A stretch of DNA of 64,000 bases from Qipengyuania huizhouensis (GTDB lineage: Bacteria > Pseudomonadota > Alphaproteobacteria > Sphingomonadales > Sphingomonadaceae): contig NZ_JAIGNT010000004.1 of assembly GCF_019711635.1 (NCBI RefSeq), positions 62,001-126,000 on the forward strand. Reading direction: 5' to 3'. Positions within the stretch are counted from its first letter, which is position 1, and each line of letters begins with the position of its first letter. The notes beneath the pieces were generated by a model, which saw only the letters and a program-made list of their open reading frames with translations, was not told the DNA's origin and did not search any database. Positions 1 to 9,572 of the stretch are shown in pieces. A program made the position numbers and the translations under genes.

Positions 1-524
1 ATAATGAGTTTGGGCTTGTGCTTCTTGGCGATCGCCATGACATCGTCCATGTCGATCAGCTCGTCGCCTTCGCGCACGCCATAGCTGACCGGGTTGAACC
101 ACTTGCCGCTCATGTTCACCGGCGATCCGTGCGTCAGGTGGCCGCCCGAATTGAGGTCGAGACCCATGAAGGTATCGCCCGGCTGCAGCAGCGCGAGGAA
201 TACCGCCTGGTTCATCTGGCTGCCGGAGTTCGGCTGGACGTTGGCGAAATTGCAGCCGAACAGTTCCTTGGCGCGTTCGATCGCCAGCGTTTCGACCACG
301 TCGGCATAGTCGCAGCCGCCGTAATAACGCTTGCCCGGATAGCCTTCGGCATATTTGTTGGTGAACACGCTGCCGGTCGCTTCGAGGACCGCGGTGGACG
401 CGATGTTCTCACTCGCGATCAGTTCGATCTTATCCTGCTGGCGCTTCAGTTCGTTGCGGACTGCCGCATGGATTTCGGGATCGGCTTGTTCGAGCGTGTC
501 GTTCCAGAAACGGTTGTCGGTCAT
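1..524 (-). CDS. glyA: Serine hydroxymethyltransferase, N-terminal part (cut by window edge)
   Basis: PLP enzyme that interconverts serine and glycine while charging tetrahydrofolate with a one-carbon unit in the cytosol. About 174 N-terminal residues are visible. They include the family stretches LIASENIAS near residue 36, [16 protein letters not shown] near residue 55 and [11 protein letters not shown] near residue 95. The ATG at 524 is preceded by AAGGAC. The gene lies 8 bases downstream of rpiB on the same strand, so the two are probably cotranscribed, a common alphaproteobacterial arrangement. The C-terminus and the PLP lysine lie outside the window. Confidence 0.96.
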   Translation of the reverse strand, partial: MTDNRFWNDTLEQADPEIHAAVRNELKRQQDKIELIASENIASTAVLEATGSVFTNKYAEGYPGKRYYGGCDYADVVETLAIERAKELFGCNFANVQPNSGSQMNQAVFLALLQPGDTFMGLDLNSGGHLTHGSPVNMSGKWFNPVSYGVREGDELIDMDDVMAIAKKHKPKLI

Positions 525-532
525 GCTTGTCC

Positions 533-970
533 TTAGCAACTTGGGTTCGAGAGCTTGTCGACGCGGCGCTGGTGGCGCCCGCCGGTGAATTCGGTTTCGA
601 GAAAGGCGGTGACGCAGGCCTTGGCCATGTCCACCCCGATGAGCCGCGCGCCCAGCGCAATGCAATTCGCGTCGTTATGTTCGCGGCACAGGCTGGCGGA
701 AAGCGGTTCGGAAACGAGTGCGCACCGGAGTTTCGGATTGCGGTTCACGCTCATCGAAATGCCGATGCCGCTGCCGCACAGCGCGATGCCGCGTTCTGCC
801 GTGCCGTCTGCCACGACTTCTGCCAGCCTGTAACCGAAGTCGGGATAATCGACGCTGTCGGTGGTTTCGGGCCCGAGGTCGGCGACTTCGTGACCCATCT
901 CGATAAGCCAGTCGCGCAGAACTTCTTTCAGTTCGATGGCGGCATGGTCGGATGCAAGGGCGATACGCAT
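533..970 (-). CDS. rpiB: Ribose-5-phosphate isomerase B
   Basis: Interconverts ribose 5-phosphate and ribulose 5-phosphate in the pentose phosphate pathway. The 145-residue protein begins [11 protein letters not shown] and has the RpiB signatures [23 protein letters not shown] and [14 protein letters not shown], at the usual length. I chose the ATG at 970 because GGGGCTC lies just ahead of it. An ATG four codons upstream (982) has no visible ribosome site. It sits directly upstream of glyA. RpiB/LacAB family members can act on other sugars, but this context supports the housekeeping role. Confidence 0.93.
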   Translation of the reverse strand: MRIALASDHAAIELKEVLRDWLIEMGHEVADLGPETTDSVDYPDFGYRLAEVVADGTAERGIALCGSGIGISMSVNRNPKLRCALVSEPLSASLCREHNDANCIALGARLIGVDMAKACVTAFLETEFTGGRHQRRVDKLSNPSC

Positions 971-1032
971 GGTGAGCCCCATAGGTGCTGACGGCGATTC
1001 TCTCCACCCCGTTCGCTACCCTCTTACACACG

Positions 1033-1062
1033 AATATGCCGCCGGACGCAGAACTTGGTCAA
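1033..1062 (-). promoter_or_regulatory. Candidate sigma-70 type promoter for rpiB-glyA
   Basis: Reading the minus strand, TTGACC and CATATT are separated by 18 bases, about 60 bases upstream of the rpiB start and inside the divergent spacer shared with the EAL gene. The fit to the consensus is moderate and the call is tentative. Confidence 0.35.
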
Positions 1063-1095
1063 ATTCCTTAATAAATTGCGATTAGGGCCATAGGT

Positions 1096-2331
1096 ATGAC
1101 GATGCTCGCTCCTTCAATGCTGGTGCCCGCCGCGGCATCGAGACTCTCGGTCGAACCGCTCCAGAATTCGTCGATCGACAGGATCCTGCACGCCGTTCGT
1201 GTGCATCTAGGTACCGAGATCGCCTTCGTTTCGCGCTATGTCGAAAATAACGAGAAGGAACTGACGCATGTCGATTCCGATCTTGATTTGCCGATGGGGC
1301 CGGGCTTCCGCGATCCGCGCGAAAACAGTTATTGCTGGCATATCGCGGAGGGGCGGCTGCCCGAGCTGATACAGGATCCGGCGGACCATCCCTTTACCGG
1401 CACCATGGCGATCACCGAATTCCTGCCGGTAGGTTGCCACCTCAATACGCCGCTGCGCTTGTCCGATGGCACGCTATACGGAAGCTTCTGCTGCCTGAGC
1501 CGAAATCCCGACCGGAGCATGACGCAGCGCGATGTCGATGTGCTTCGAGCCTTCGCCGCCCTGGCAGTCGAGCAGATCGAGGACAATCTGGAAAAGGACC
1601 AGCGCCTGAGCAGGCTGGACGCACGGATCAGCGGGCTGATCGAGAGCAGCGGGATGCAGATCGTCCAGCAACCGATTCATTCGATCGGGGCGGGAAAGCC
1701 GGTAGGGGTGGAGTGCCTCGCTCGTTTTCCCGACGCGATGATACGCAGCCCCGACAAGTGGTTCGACGAGGCTGCGGAGATCGGGCGAGGAGTGGAGCTC
1801 GAGTTGCTCGCAATTCAGTGCGCGCTTGCCAGTGCCGATCTGATCCCGTCCGATTTCTACGTCTCGGTCAATGCGTCGCCTGAAGCGATAATGTCCGGCG
1901 CGCTAGAGGCCATTCTTGAAAGCGCAGGTCCAAGAAACATCGTCGTCGAGGTAACCGAGCATCAGCAGGTCAGCGATTTTGCAGCATTGCGCGAGGCTCT
2001 CGAGCCGATCTCCCGCTACGCCCGCATCGCGATCGATGATGTCGGGTCGGGATATGCCGGATTGCGACATTTGGTCGATCTTTCACCGGGCCTGCTGAAA
2101 CTGGATATGAGCCTGACGCGCGATATCCATGAAGATGTGGCCCGACGCGCGCTAGTGGGAGCAATGGTTCGTTTCGCCGAAGCGATAGGATCGAAACTCA
2201 TTGCCGAGGGCATCGAGTGTCCTGCCGAGGCGACCGTTCTGCAGGATCTGGGTGTCGAATACGGGCAGGGGTATCTCTACGCGAAGCCGATGCCGATTCA
2301 GGAAGCTGTTCGGTACCTGAAGAGAAACTGA
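1096..2331 (+). CDS. GAF-EAL domain protein, probable cyclic-di-GMP phosphodiesterase
   Basis: A 411-residue soluble protein with no membrane segment. Residues 25-165 look like a GAF sensor domain (FVSRYVENN, GSFCCLSR). Residues 175-405 form an EAL domain. The EAL motif reads ECL (GVECLARF) and so keeps the catalytic Glu. SVNASPE, EVTEHQ, IDDVGSGYAGL, KLDMSLTR, AEGIE and GQGYLY supply the other metal and substrate positions, so hydrolysis of c-di-GMP is plausible. No GGDEF domain is present. It is divergent from rpiB. The ATG at 1096 follows AGGG. The signal sensed by the GAF domain is unknown. Confidence 0.88.
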   Translation: MTMLAPSMLVPAAASRLSVEPLQNSSIDRILHAVRVHLGTEIAFVSRYVENNEKELTHVDSDLDLPMGPGFRDPRENSYCWHIAEGRLPELIQDPADHPFTGTMAITEFLPVGCHLNTPLRLSDGTLYGSFCCLSRNPDRSMTQRDVDVLRAFAALAVEQIEDNLEKDQRLSRLDARISGLIESSGMQIVQQPIHSIGAGKPVGVECLARFPDAMIRSPDKWFDEAAEIGRGVELELLAIQCALASADLIPSDFYVSVNASPEAIMSGALEAILESAGPRNIVVEVTEHQQVSDFAALREALEPISRYARIAIDDVGSGYAGLRHLVDLSPGLLKLDMSLTRDIHEDVARRALVGAMVRFAEAIGSKLIAEGIECPAEATVLQDLGVEYGQGYLYAKPMPIQEAVRYLKRN

Positions 2332-2380
2332 CCAACTTGCAGAGGTCTATCCCGTGAGGGGAGACCGCTTTTCATTCGCG

Positions 2381-2740
2381 TCAATTCCTACCGGAAATTT
2401 CGTCTGCGGTCTGCACTATCTGCACCAGCGAATATGGCTTGGTCAGCGTGGGAACCTGGGCGAAGTCTTCCGGGTGTTCCGCATCGCCATAGCCGGTTGC
2501 GAAAACAAAGGGGATTCCCTTGTCTTTCAGTTGATAGGCGAGAGGATAACTCTTCTCTCCATGTAGGTTCACGTCGAGAATCGCGAAATCGTAATTCTCA
2601 TGCGAGAGAGTTTCCGTCGCCTCGCTCAACGAACTGGCGACCACTACAGTTGCACCTTGGTCGATCAACATATCTTCAAGAGCGAAAGCGATGATCGGTT
2701 CGTCTTCCAGGATCAGGACATGCTTGTCGGACAGATTCAT
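2381..2740 (-). CDS. Single-domain response regulator (FAT GUY-like receiver)
   Basis: A 119-residue stand-alone receiver with acidic pocket E12/D13, phospho-acceptor D56 (AILDVN), conserved Thr in FVFATGYGD and Lys in LTKPY. There is no output domain. FATGYG around the Thr partly matches the FAT GUY single-domain regulators (for example SdrG) known from the sphingomonad general stress response; that assignment is by resemblance only. Its ATG overlaps the stop of the upstream HWE kinase by 4 bases, so the two are very likely made together as a phosphotransfer pair. Confidence 0.87.
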   Translation of the reverse strand: MNLSDKHVLILEDEPIIAFALEDMLIDQGATVVVASSLSEATETLSHENYDFAILDVNLHGEKSYPLAYQLKDKGIPFVFATGYGDAEHPEDFAQVPTLTKPYSLVQIVQTADEISGRN

Positions 2741-4149
2741 ATTCTACCCTCGATACGGCAGTGAAGACCGGTGTCGCGATAATCGATACTCGTGCGGCTC
2801 TGAGGGCTTCCGAGCCCTCGCTTGATCAGCCTCGTACCGAAGCCACTCCTGCTCGGTTCGTCGACAACGGGACCGCCATGCTCCTGCCAGTCGATAATCA
2901 AGGATTTTTCCTTACCCGTATTCTCGGTGTTCCAGGTGATATCGACGAATCCCTCGTCATTTGAAAGCGCCCCGTATTTCAAGGCATTGGTACTCAGTTC
3001 ATGAACGATCATGGAAAGTGCAACAGCCGCCTGAGGGGCGAGCACGACGGATGGGCCATCGAGCGAATAGCGTGCGGAATCGAAACCTGCAGCCGCTTCG
3101 AGCGAGCCTTCGACGATCGTTCGCAAATCGGCGGATTCCCAGCTTCGTTCGGTAAGAAGATTATGCGCGCTCGCCAGAGCTGCGATACGATCCGTGAATA
3201 CTTTCAGGCCGTGCGAACCTCCGTTGTCACGGAATGATTGGTGCGCAAGGCTCTGAACGACCGCCAGGGTGTTCTTTACCCGATGATTCAGTTCATTGAT
3301 GAGAACCCGCTGGTGCTCTTCGAAGGCGACCTCTTCGGTGACGTCGTGGCCCTGCACCAGAATCCCCCGAAAGCCTTCCGCCCCATGGATCGGCTGGTAG
3401 ATGAACTCGAGGAAGCGTGCTTCCAGCTCGTCATTGTCTCCGGTCTTGAGCAGGACCCTTTCCCTCTTGCCGAAGTAGGGCCGATCATTCTCGTGGACCT
3501 TGTCGAGCAGGGTGACGAAGCCTTGGTCGATAACTTCGGGCAGGGCCTCTGCCACGGTCTTGCCGACGAGGTCGCGCTGACCGACCAACTGGCGATATGC
3601 GGCATTCGCCATGATGAACCGATGGCTCCGGCCGCTGACCACCGCCACGAAGCCCGGTGCCTGTTCAAGGAGCGCGCGGAAGCGTTCGAGCTGTTTTGTC
3701 GCACCCTGATATCGCTGTTCGACCGCCTCGGCACGGCGTGCCACCCCGGCAGCATCCCGCTCGGAGCCGGACTGATCCATACCCGTGATCTTAACGGTGT
3801 GTTGGAGAACGTATTCGACGTTCCCTTCACCGTCGAGAAAGGGCGTATGGGTCGCGCTCCACACATGCGTGTCGAAACCGCCTTCTGCATTCGGTATCTG
3901 GTAAGGGATATGAGCGATCTCGTCCGGTTCGCCGGTTGTGAGAACTCTCTCGAACGACGACTTCAACTGGCGATAGCTCTCGCCTTCGCTGGGGAAGGCT
4001 TCGAACATGCCCCTGCCTTCGATTTCGCCCAAATTCCTGCCCGTCACCCTCAGATAGGCATTGTTGGCCCAAAGTATGTTCAGCGATGGATCGAGGATGA
4101 CATAGGGGTTGGGGGAATGGGCAAGCACTTTCTGGAAGTCGATATTCAT
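2737..4149 (-). CDS. PAS-PAS HWE-family sensor histidine kinase
   Basis: A 470-residue soluble kinase. A first PAS domain (5-120; SPNPYVILD, LWANNAYL) is followed by a short helical linker and a second PAS domain (158-275; APGFVAVVSG, FIMANAAYRQL). The HWE phosphoacceptor block INELNHRVKNTLAVVQSLAH starts near residue 283, then HELSTNALKYGAL and the diagnostic WQE and SGFGTRLI. There are no transmembrane segments, so it probably senses a cytosolic cue such as redox state or light; no flavin-binding cysteine motif is obvious. I chose the ATG at 4149 (product begins MNIDFQKVL), not the in-frame GTG at 4215. It overlaps the receiver gene downstream. Confidence 0.87.
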   Translation of the reverse strand: MNIDFQKVLAHSPNPYVILDPSLNILWANNAYLRVTGRNLGEIEGRGMFEAFPSEGESYRQLKSSFERVLTTGEPDEIAHIPYQIPNAEGGFDTHVWSATHTPFLDGEGNVEYVLQHTVKITGMDQSGSERDAAGVARRAEAVEQRYQGATKQLERFRALLEQAPGFVAVVSGRSHRFIMANAAYRQLVGQRDLVGKTVAEALPEVIDQGFVTLLDKVHENDRPYFGKRERVLLKTGDNDELEARFLEFIYQPIHGAEGFRGILVQGHDVTEEVAFEEHQRVLINELNHRVKNTLAVVQSLAHQSFRDNGGSHGLKVFTDRIAALASAHNLLTERSWESADLRTIVEGSLEAAAGFDSARYSLDGPSVVLAPQAAVALSMIVHELSTNALKYGALSNDEGFVDITWNTENTGKEKSLIIDWQEHGGPVVDEPSRSGFGTRLIKRGLGSPQSRTSIDYRDTGLHCRIEGRI

Positions 4150-4320
4150 TCCCGGCACCAGTCTGGCGAGGCTTTGCGGTCTGCCACAAAGCCTTCGCTC
4201 AATTCGCCCAACCACATGCAGTGAGGAAAGCGCGGGAGAGAATACCGTTCCTGTCTTTTGATAAGCAGGTCGGCGCAGTGTGACACTTCGGTCACAAATC
4301 GTCCTGACGGTGCAGTCCTA

Positions 4321-6333
4321 CTATTGATCGAGGAAGCTGCGCATCTTGCGGCTGCGGCTGGGATGCTTGAGCTTGCGCAGGGCCTTGGCCTCGATCTGAC
4401 GGATACGTTCGCGCGTGACCGAGAACTGCTGGCCCACCTCTTCGAGGGTGTGGTCCGTGTTCATCCCGATGCCGAAACGCATGCGCAGCACGCGTTCTTC
4501 GCGCGGGGTGAGGCTGGCCAGGACCCGGGTGACCGTTTCCTTGAGGTTTGCCTGGATAGCGGCATCGACCGGGATGATTGCGTTCTTGTCCTCAATGAAA
4601 TCGCCGAGGTGGCTGTCTTCCTCGTCGCCGATCGGGGTTTCGAGGCTGATTGGCTCCTTGGCGATCTTCATCACCTTGCGAACCTTTTCGAGCGGCATGG
4701 AGAGTTTCTCCGCCATCTCTTCGGGCGTGGGTTCGCGGCCTTGATCATGCAGGAACTGGCGCGAGCAGCGTACCAGCTTGTTGATCGTCTCGATCATGTG
4801 GACCGGGATGCGGATCGTGCGCGCCTGGTCGGCGATCGAGCGGGTGATCGCCTGCCTGATCCACCAGGTCGCATAGGTGCTGAACTTGTAGCCGCGGCGG
4901 TATTCGAACTTGTCGACCGCCTTCATCAACCCGATGTTGCCTTCTTGGATCAGGTCGAGGAATTGCAACCCGCGATTGGTGTATTTCTTTGCAATCGAAA
5001 TCACGAGGCGCAGGTTCGCCTCGACCATTTCCTTCTTGGCGATACGCGCCTCGCGCTCGCCCTTCTGGACCATGTTCACGATGCGGCGGAATTCGGGCAG
5101 GGCCATGCCGGTGGCGCTGGCGATATCCGAAATCTCGGTGCGGATACGGTCGATCGCGTCGGCTTCCTTATCGGCGAAGGCAGCCCACTTCTTGTCCTTC
5201 TTGACGCGGTCGTCCATCCAGTTGTCGTCGAGTTCGTTACCGATATAGGCATCGAGGAAATCGACGCGCTTGACCTTGTGACGCTCGGCCAGGCGCAGCA
5301 TCTGGCCGCCGAGTGCGGTCAGGCGGCGGTTGAAGGCGTAAAGATTGTCGACCAGGAATTCGATCTTGGTCGCATGGAACTGGACGCTTTCGACTTCTGC
5401 GGTCAACTGGTCGGAAAGCGCTTCGTACTTCTTTTCCTTGGCGGGCGGGAAAGCATCGCCGCGGCCCAGCACATCGACGCGCTCGGCCTGGAGCTTCTCG
5501 AATTTACCGAACAGGTCCTTGATCCGCGCGAAGCGTTCGATGGCATCGGGCTTGAGCGCCGCTTCCATCTGGGCGAGCGACATGGTGTTGTCCTCGTCGT
5601 CATCGTCGTCTGACTTGGACGAACCTTCCTCGCCGTCTTCGCTCTCGGAATCGGAATCGTCATCCTCCTCCTCGTCATCGTCGCGGATGGTCGGACCGGC
5701 GGTTTCTTCCGAAATCTCGCCGTCGTCGTCATCGTCCTCCGCGCCTTCTGCCAGCTTGTCTGCCGGTGGCTCCTTGGAAAGCATGGCATCAAGATCGAGG
5801 ATCTCGCGCAGTTGCATTTCCTCGTTGTTGAGCGCTTCGGACCACTGGATGATGGCGTGGAACGTGATCGGGCTCTGGCACAGGCCCATGATCATCATGT
5901 CGCGGCCGGCTTCAATCCGCTTGGCGATGGCGATTTCGCCCTCGCGGCTGAGCAGTTCCACCGCGCCCATTTCGCGCAGATACATGCGGACCGGATCGTC
6001 TGTCCGTTCGCCGGCGGCGAGCTTTTTCGGCGCGGCCTTCTTGGTTTCCTTCTCCTTCGCGGAGGAAGGTGCGGGCGCAATTTCCTCGATCTCGTCTTCC
6101 TGTTCGGCATCCTCGTCGTTCTCGACGATCTGCACGCCCATTTCGGACAAGGCGGACTGGATGTCCTCGATCTGGTCGGAACTCATCTCGCCCTGCGGCA
6201 GGGCATCGTTGAGCTCGTCATAGGTGACGTAGCCCTTTTTCTTCGCCTTGGTGATGAGCTTCTTGATCGACGCTTCATTGAGATCGATGAGGGGAGCGTC
6301 GTCCTTGTCGCCAGACTTCGATTTGGTGGCCAT
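4321..6333 (-). CDS. rpoD: Primary RNA polymerase sigma factor (sigma-70)
   Basis: Housekeeping sigma factor of 670 residues. Region 1.1 is at about 10-75 and region 1.2 at [11 protein letters not shown] (about 112). A long acidic low-complexity tract lies at about 199-247 in the non-conserved region. Region 2 contains [20 protein letters not shown] and [15 protein letters not shown], and region 4 contains [20 protein letters not shown]. The ATG at 6333 gives MATKSKS; an upstream in-frame GTG inside dnaG is less likely. It follows dnaG with a 19-base gap, which is the classical macromolecular-synthesis order. Confidence 0.97.
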   Translation of the reverse strand: MATKSKSGDKDDAPLIDLNEASIKKLITKAKKKGYVTYDELNDALPQGEMSSDQIEDIQSALSEMGVQIVENDEDAEQEDEIEEIAPAPSSAKEKETKKAAPKKLAAGERTDDPVRMYLREMGAVELLSREGEIAIAKRIEAGRDMMIMGLCQSPITFHAIIQWSEALNNEEMQLREILDLDAMLSKEPPADKLAEGAEDDDDDGEISEETAGPTIRDDDEEEDDDSDSESEDGEEGSSKSDDDDDEDNTMSLAQMEAALKPDAIERFARIKDLFGKFEKLQAERVDVLGRGDAFPPAKEKKYEALSDQLTAEVESVQFHATKIEFLVDNLYAFNRRLTALGGQMLRLAERHKVKRVDFLDAYIGNELDDNWMDDRVKKDKKWAAFADKEADAIDRIRTEISDIASATGMALPEFRRIVNMVQKGEREARIAKKEMVEANLRLVISIAKKYTNRGLQFLDLIQEGNIGLMKAVDKFEYRRGYKFSTYATWWIRQAITRSIADQARTIRIPVHMIETINKLVRCSRQFLHDQGREPTPEEMAEKLSMPLEKVRKVMKIAKEPISLETPIGDEEDSHLGDFIEDKNAIIPVDAAIQANLKETVTRVLASLTPREERVLRMRFGIGMNTDHTLEEVGQQFSVTRERIRQIEAKALRKLKHPSRSRKMRSFLDQ

Positions 6334-6352
6334 AAACTGCAATCGGTCCGTT

Positions 6353-8233
6353 CTATGCACCGCCCGCAGGTTCTGTACCCTGCGCGCTGTCTCTATCCTT
6401 CGTGGCCGACGAAGCGGCCCTTCGACTTGCCATGTGTCCGAGTCGCGCCTCGAATTCCAGCTTCCGCTTCAACAAACGCTGTTGTTCGGCGAAAGCTCCT
6501 TCGGGGTCGGTTTCGAATCGCGCAGTCGCCTCTGCGAGCGCAGCTTCGAGCGCCGGCCTTTCGACCAGCAACGACACGGCTTCAGCCAGATCCTCGCGCG
6601 CATTAACCGGGTCGGTGCCTTTATCTAGAAAAGCGAAACGGGTGTTTGCCGGTGGGGCGGGTAGGCCTTCTGGCAGCGATATGGGCGATTGGGCGTGCGA
6701 ATCAAGCATTTCCGCAGCGGCAAGTAAGGAATCTATCGCAGGGCCGACATTTCGGTCACGCGCGGCGAAGCGCGAAAGGGCCGCTTCGTGCCGGGCGATC
6801 TCGCCGGGATGGCGCAAAAGTCCGTGGATTACAGCGCTTGAAAGGGTGTCACGCGAACCGCCCGACATGGCGTGTTTCAGCCGGGCAGCAGTCTCGGGGG
6901 AAAGGCGGGGCGGGGGCGGTTTGAAACCGCCTTGCCATTGTCCACGCGGCTTGAATTCCCGGGGAGGGCGGGGCGGAAAGGCGAAATTGGAGAATCGCTC
7001 GAGCAGTTCGCGCTTGTAGAGCGCCTTGATATCGGGGTGCTGGATTGCGTCGACATGGTTCAGCAGGCGCTCCTTGAGCCCGGCTTTCTCTTCGGGAGAA
7101 TTGAGCGGCATGGCATCGCGCTCGAAGGCCCAAAGCGTATCGAGCAGGCTTTCGGGATTGGCGAGAAGTTCCTCCATTGCGGCGGTGCCCCTCTCGCGCA
7201 GGAGATCGTCCGGGTCCTTGCCTGCGGGCATGCGCACGATGGCGAGCGAATGGCCCGGACGAAGCATCGGAAGCACGCGTCCGATTGCGCGCATGGCTGC
7301 GCGTTGCCCGGCGTTATCGCCGTCGAAGCACAGAATCGGCCGTTCCACCTGGCGCCAGAGAAGCTCGATCTGGTGCTCGGTCAGCGCCGTGCCGAGTGGC
7401 GCGACGGCTTCCGCGATACCGGCATTCGCGAGCGCGATAGCGTCCATATAGCCTTCAACGACCACGATACGTCCGCTCTGACGGGCGGCAGGCGCGGCGC
7501 GGTGCAGATTGTAGAGCGTGCGTCCCTTGTCGAAGAGCGGCGTGTCGGGGCTGTTGAGATATTTCGGCCCATGCGCCTCCGCATCCAGGATGCGTCCGCC
7601 GAATGCGATCACCCGGCCGCGCGTGTCCTGGATGGGCAGCATCAGGCGGTCCCTGAAACGGTCGTAGGGATCCTTGCCCTCGACCTCGATCCGCATCCCC
7701 GCTTCGACGAGCATGGATTCATCGAAGGGCAGGGCGTTCTTGAGAGCCTGCCGGTCGGACGGTGCGAAGCCGAAGCCGAATTCGCGCACCACTCTGTCGG
7801 AAAAGCCCCGGTTCTTCAGATAGGTCCGCGCCTCGGCGCCTTCGGATGAGGAGAGTCGATCGACGAACCACTGCTGCGCCGCGGATGTGACATCATGCAG
7901 GCTCGCCCGCTTTTCCGCCCTTTCCGCAGATCGCGGGTCGGGTGCCGGAACTTCCATCCCGGCTTCGGCGGCCAGTTCCTTTACCGCATCCATGAAGGGC
8001 ATGCCGCGCTGGTCGGTCAGCCAGCGGATTGCGTCGCCATGTGCCTCGCAGCCGAAGCAGTGGTAGAATCCCTTTTCGTCGTTGACGTAAAAGCTGGGCG
8101 TCTTCTCGTTGTGGAAGGGGCAGCAGGCTTTGAACTCGCGCCCCGCCTTGGTCAGCCTGACCGTGCGGCCGATCACAGCGGACAGCGTCGTCCGCATGCG
8201 CAATTCGTCCAGCCATTGGGGTGAGAGGGCCAT
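6353..8233 (-). CDS. dnaG: DNA primase
   Basis: Synthesises RNA primers at the replication fork. In this 626-residue protein, an N-terminal CHC2 zinc finger is visible ([13 protein letters not shown] then [11 protein letters not shown], ligands at about C38, H41, C59, C62). A TOPRIM core follows, with [12 protein letters not shown] (Glu near 263) and [11 protein letters not shown] (Asp near 305). The C-terminal part is the less conserved DnaB-interacting region. It lies between a lipoprotein gene and rpoD on the same strand and is presumably cotranscribed with them. Confidence 0.97.
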   Translation of the reverse strand: MALSPQWLDELRMRTTLSAVIGRTVRLTKAGREFKACCPFHNEKTPSFYVNDEKGFYHCFGCEAHGDAIRWLTDQRGMPFMDAVKELAAEAGMEVPAPDPRSAERAEKRASLHDVTSAAQQWFVDRLSSSEGAEARTYLKNRGFSDRVVREFGFGFAPSDRQALKNALPFDESMLVEAGMRIEVEGKDPYDRFRDRLMLPIQDTRGRVIAFGGRILDAEAHGPKYLNSPDTPLFDKGRTLYNLHRAAPAARQSGRIVVVEGYMDAIALANAGIAEAVAPLGTALTEHQIELLWRQVERPILCFDGDNAGQRAAMRAIGRVLPMLRPGHSLAIVRMPAGKDPDDLLRERGTAAMEELLANPESLLDTLWAFERDAMPLNSPEEKAGLKERLLNHVDAIQHPDIKALYKRELLERFSNFAFPPRPPREFKPRGQWQGGFKPPPPRLSPETAARLKHAMSGGSRDTLSSAVIHGLLRHPGEIARHEAALSRFAARDRNVGPAIDSLLAAAEMLDSHAQSPISLPEGLPAPPANTRFAFLDKGTDPVNAREDLAEAVSLLVERPALEAALAEATARFETDPEGAFAEQQRLLKRKLEFEARLGHMASRRAASSATKDRDSAQGTEPAGGA

Positions 8234-8265
8234 GCCCTTTCCCTACAACGGCGGGCTGCCAATCG

Positions 8266-8949
8266 CTAGTTCGCGCGCGGTGCCCCTGCCGGTTTTTCTT
8301 CGGCGGGGAAGGGACCCTTGGCGACCGCCTGATTGCCATCGACCTCCAGCAGATAGGCATCGGCGGGACCCGCAGGGGGCAGGGTGGATTGCCACCAGAA
8401 CGTCAGCGACGAACCCGGCTCCCAACTGCCCTGCGTCACACGCCAGATGATGCGTCCATCATCGCTGGTGATGGAAATCGCATCCTCACTGCCGAGCGCT
8501 GCCATCGCCTCGGCATTCGAATAGCCGACTGCGCGGTTGAAGCCGTGGGCTCTCTCCGTAGTTCGAAAGAGAGTAGGCGGGCTTTCGACCACCTCGGGCC
8601 CTTCGGTCGGCTCCGCTTCGGGTTCCTCTATATCGATAAGCGTCACGCGGTGGACATAGGTGTAGATGGTGCCTTCGGGCATTTCGCCCGGCTTGCATTC
8701 CTCGGTGCTCTCGGGACAGGCGACGAAGCTCACCATCTTGCCGATTTCACGATTTCCGGCGCTCAATACGGTTTCCACCTCAGGGCCCTGAGGCCCGACG
8801 ATTTTCGCACCGAGCGTGGACAGGTCGAGGTCGGCCGCGGCCAGCGTACGGGGCTGGGCGACCGTGGGCGTCGGGGTGGGTGCAGGCTCGGGTTCGCTCT
8901 GGGAACAGGCCGCAAGGGCAAGCGGCGCGATCAGTAGCAGCTTCCTCAA
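8266..8949 (-). CDS. Putative lipoprotein of unknown function
   Basis: A 227-residue protein with a lipoprotein signal peptide ending in the lipobox LAAC (Cys15). A Pro/Glu/Thr-rich linker (EPEPAPTPTPT) follows, and then a mature domain I do not recognise. The 4-base ATGA overlap with the upstream yqeY stop shows translational coupling. It sits between yqeY and dnaG, a position often occupied by lineage-specific genes. No catalytic motif is evident; an envelope location is the only supported inference. Confidence 0.7.
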   Translation of the reverse strand: MRKLLLIAPLALAACSQSEPEPAPTPTPTVAQPRTLAAADLDLSTLGAKIVGPQGPEVETVLSAGNREIGKMVSFVACPESTEECKPGEMPEGTIYTYVHRVTLIDIEEPEAEPTEGPEVVESPPTLFRTTERAHGFNRAVGYSNAEAMAALGSEDAISITSDDGRIIWRVTQGSWEPGSSLTFWWQSTLPPAGPADAYLLEVDGNQAVAKGPFPAEEKPAGAPRAN

Positions 8950-9398
8950 GACAGGGCCTCCTTCACCAGCCCGCTCGCCTTGCTCATATCCAGGGTGGCG
9001 CCGTGGCGCGCTTTCAGTTCGGCCATGACCTTGCCCATGTCTTTCATACCTTCCGCACCGGTATCGGCCTTGATCTGCGCGATGGCGGCGCGGGTTTCGT
9101 CTTCGCTCATCTGCTTGGGCAGGAATTCCTCGATGACGGCGAGTTCGGCCTTCTCCTTGTCCGCCAGTTCCTGGCGGCCGCCGCTTTCATACATCTCGAT
9201 CGATTCGCGGCGCTGCTTGGCCATCTTCATCAGCACATCGGTGACCAGCTCGTCATCACCCGGCTTCTTGTCCGAAGTCCGCAGCTCGATATCGCGGTCC
9301 TTGATCTTCGCCCCGATGAGGCGGAGCGCCGCGGTGCGCTCCTTTTCCTTGGCCTTCATGGCGGTGACTGTTTCGGACTGGATCTGTTCGCGGAGCAT
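8946..9398 (-). CDS. yqeY: GatB/YqeY domain-containing protein
   Basis: A 150-residue YqeY-family protein, resembling the tail domain of the GatB subunit of tRNA amidotransferase and thought to bind tRNA. Visible signatures are MLREQIQ, LRLIGAKIKD, MAKQRRESIEMYE, EEFLPKQ and MGKVMAELK. The length is typical. It is the first gene of the minus-strand yqeY-lipoprotein-dnaG-rpoD group and is divergent from carA across a 174-base spacer. Its exact function is not established in the family. Confidence 0.9.
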   Translation of the reverse strand: MLREQIQSETVTAMKAKEKERTAALRLIGAKIKDRDIELRTSDKKPGDDELVTDVLMKMAKQRRESIEMYESGGRQELADKEKAELAVIEEFLPKQMSEDETRAAIAQIKADTGAEGMKDMGKVMAELKARHGATLDMSKASGLVKEALS

Positions 9399-9572
9399 TT
9401 TGTCTCTTCTTGTTTAAACTGTGGATGTTTCGCCCTTCATTTAATGGAAGGTCGCGGAAAGCCAAGTGTTCCGCCGGGCAAGGTCATAAAGCGGCGCTTG
9501 ACGGGACTCGTCGCTGGCCCTAGCGGCTGGGACTTAGCACACATCGCTGGAAACCCCTTACCCGGAGCGCCC

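Noticed and set aside
3238-4224. 328-codon plus-strand open frame over the HWE kinase gene
   Set aside because: Antisense shadow; the minus strand has clear PAS, HWE and ATPase motifs.
6353-6360. Longer RpoD starting inside dnaG (GTG at 6360)
   Set aside because: The extra nine residues are not part of the sigma-70 N-terminus, and ATG 6333 gives the conserved beginning.
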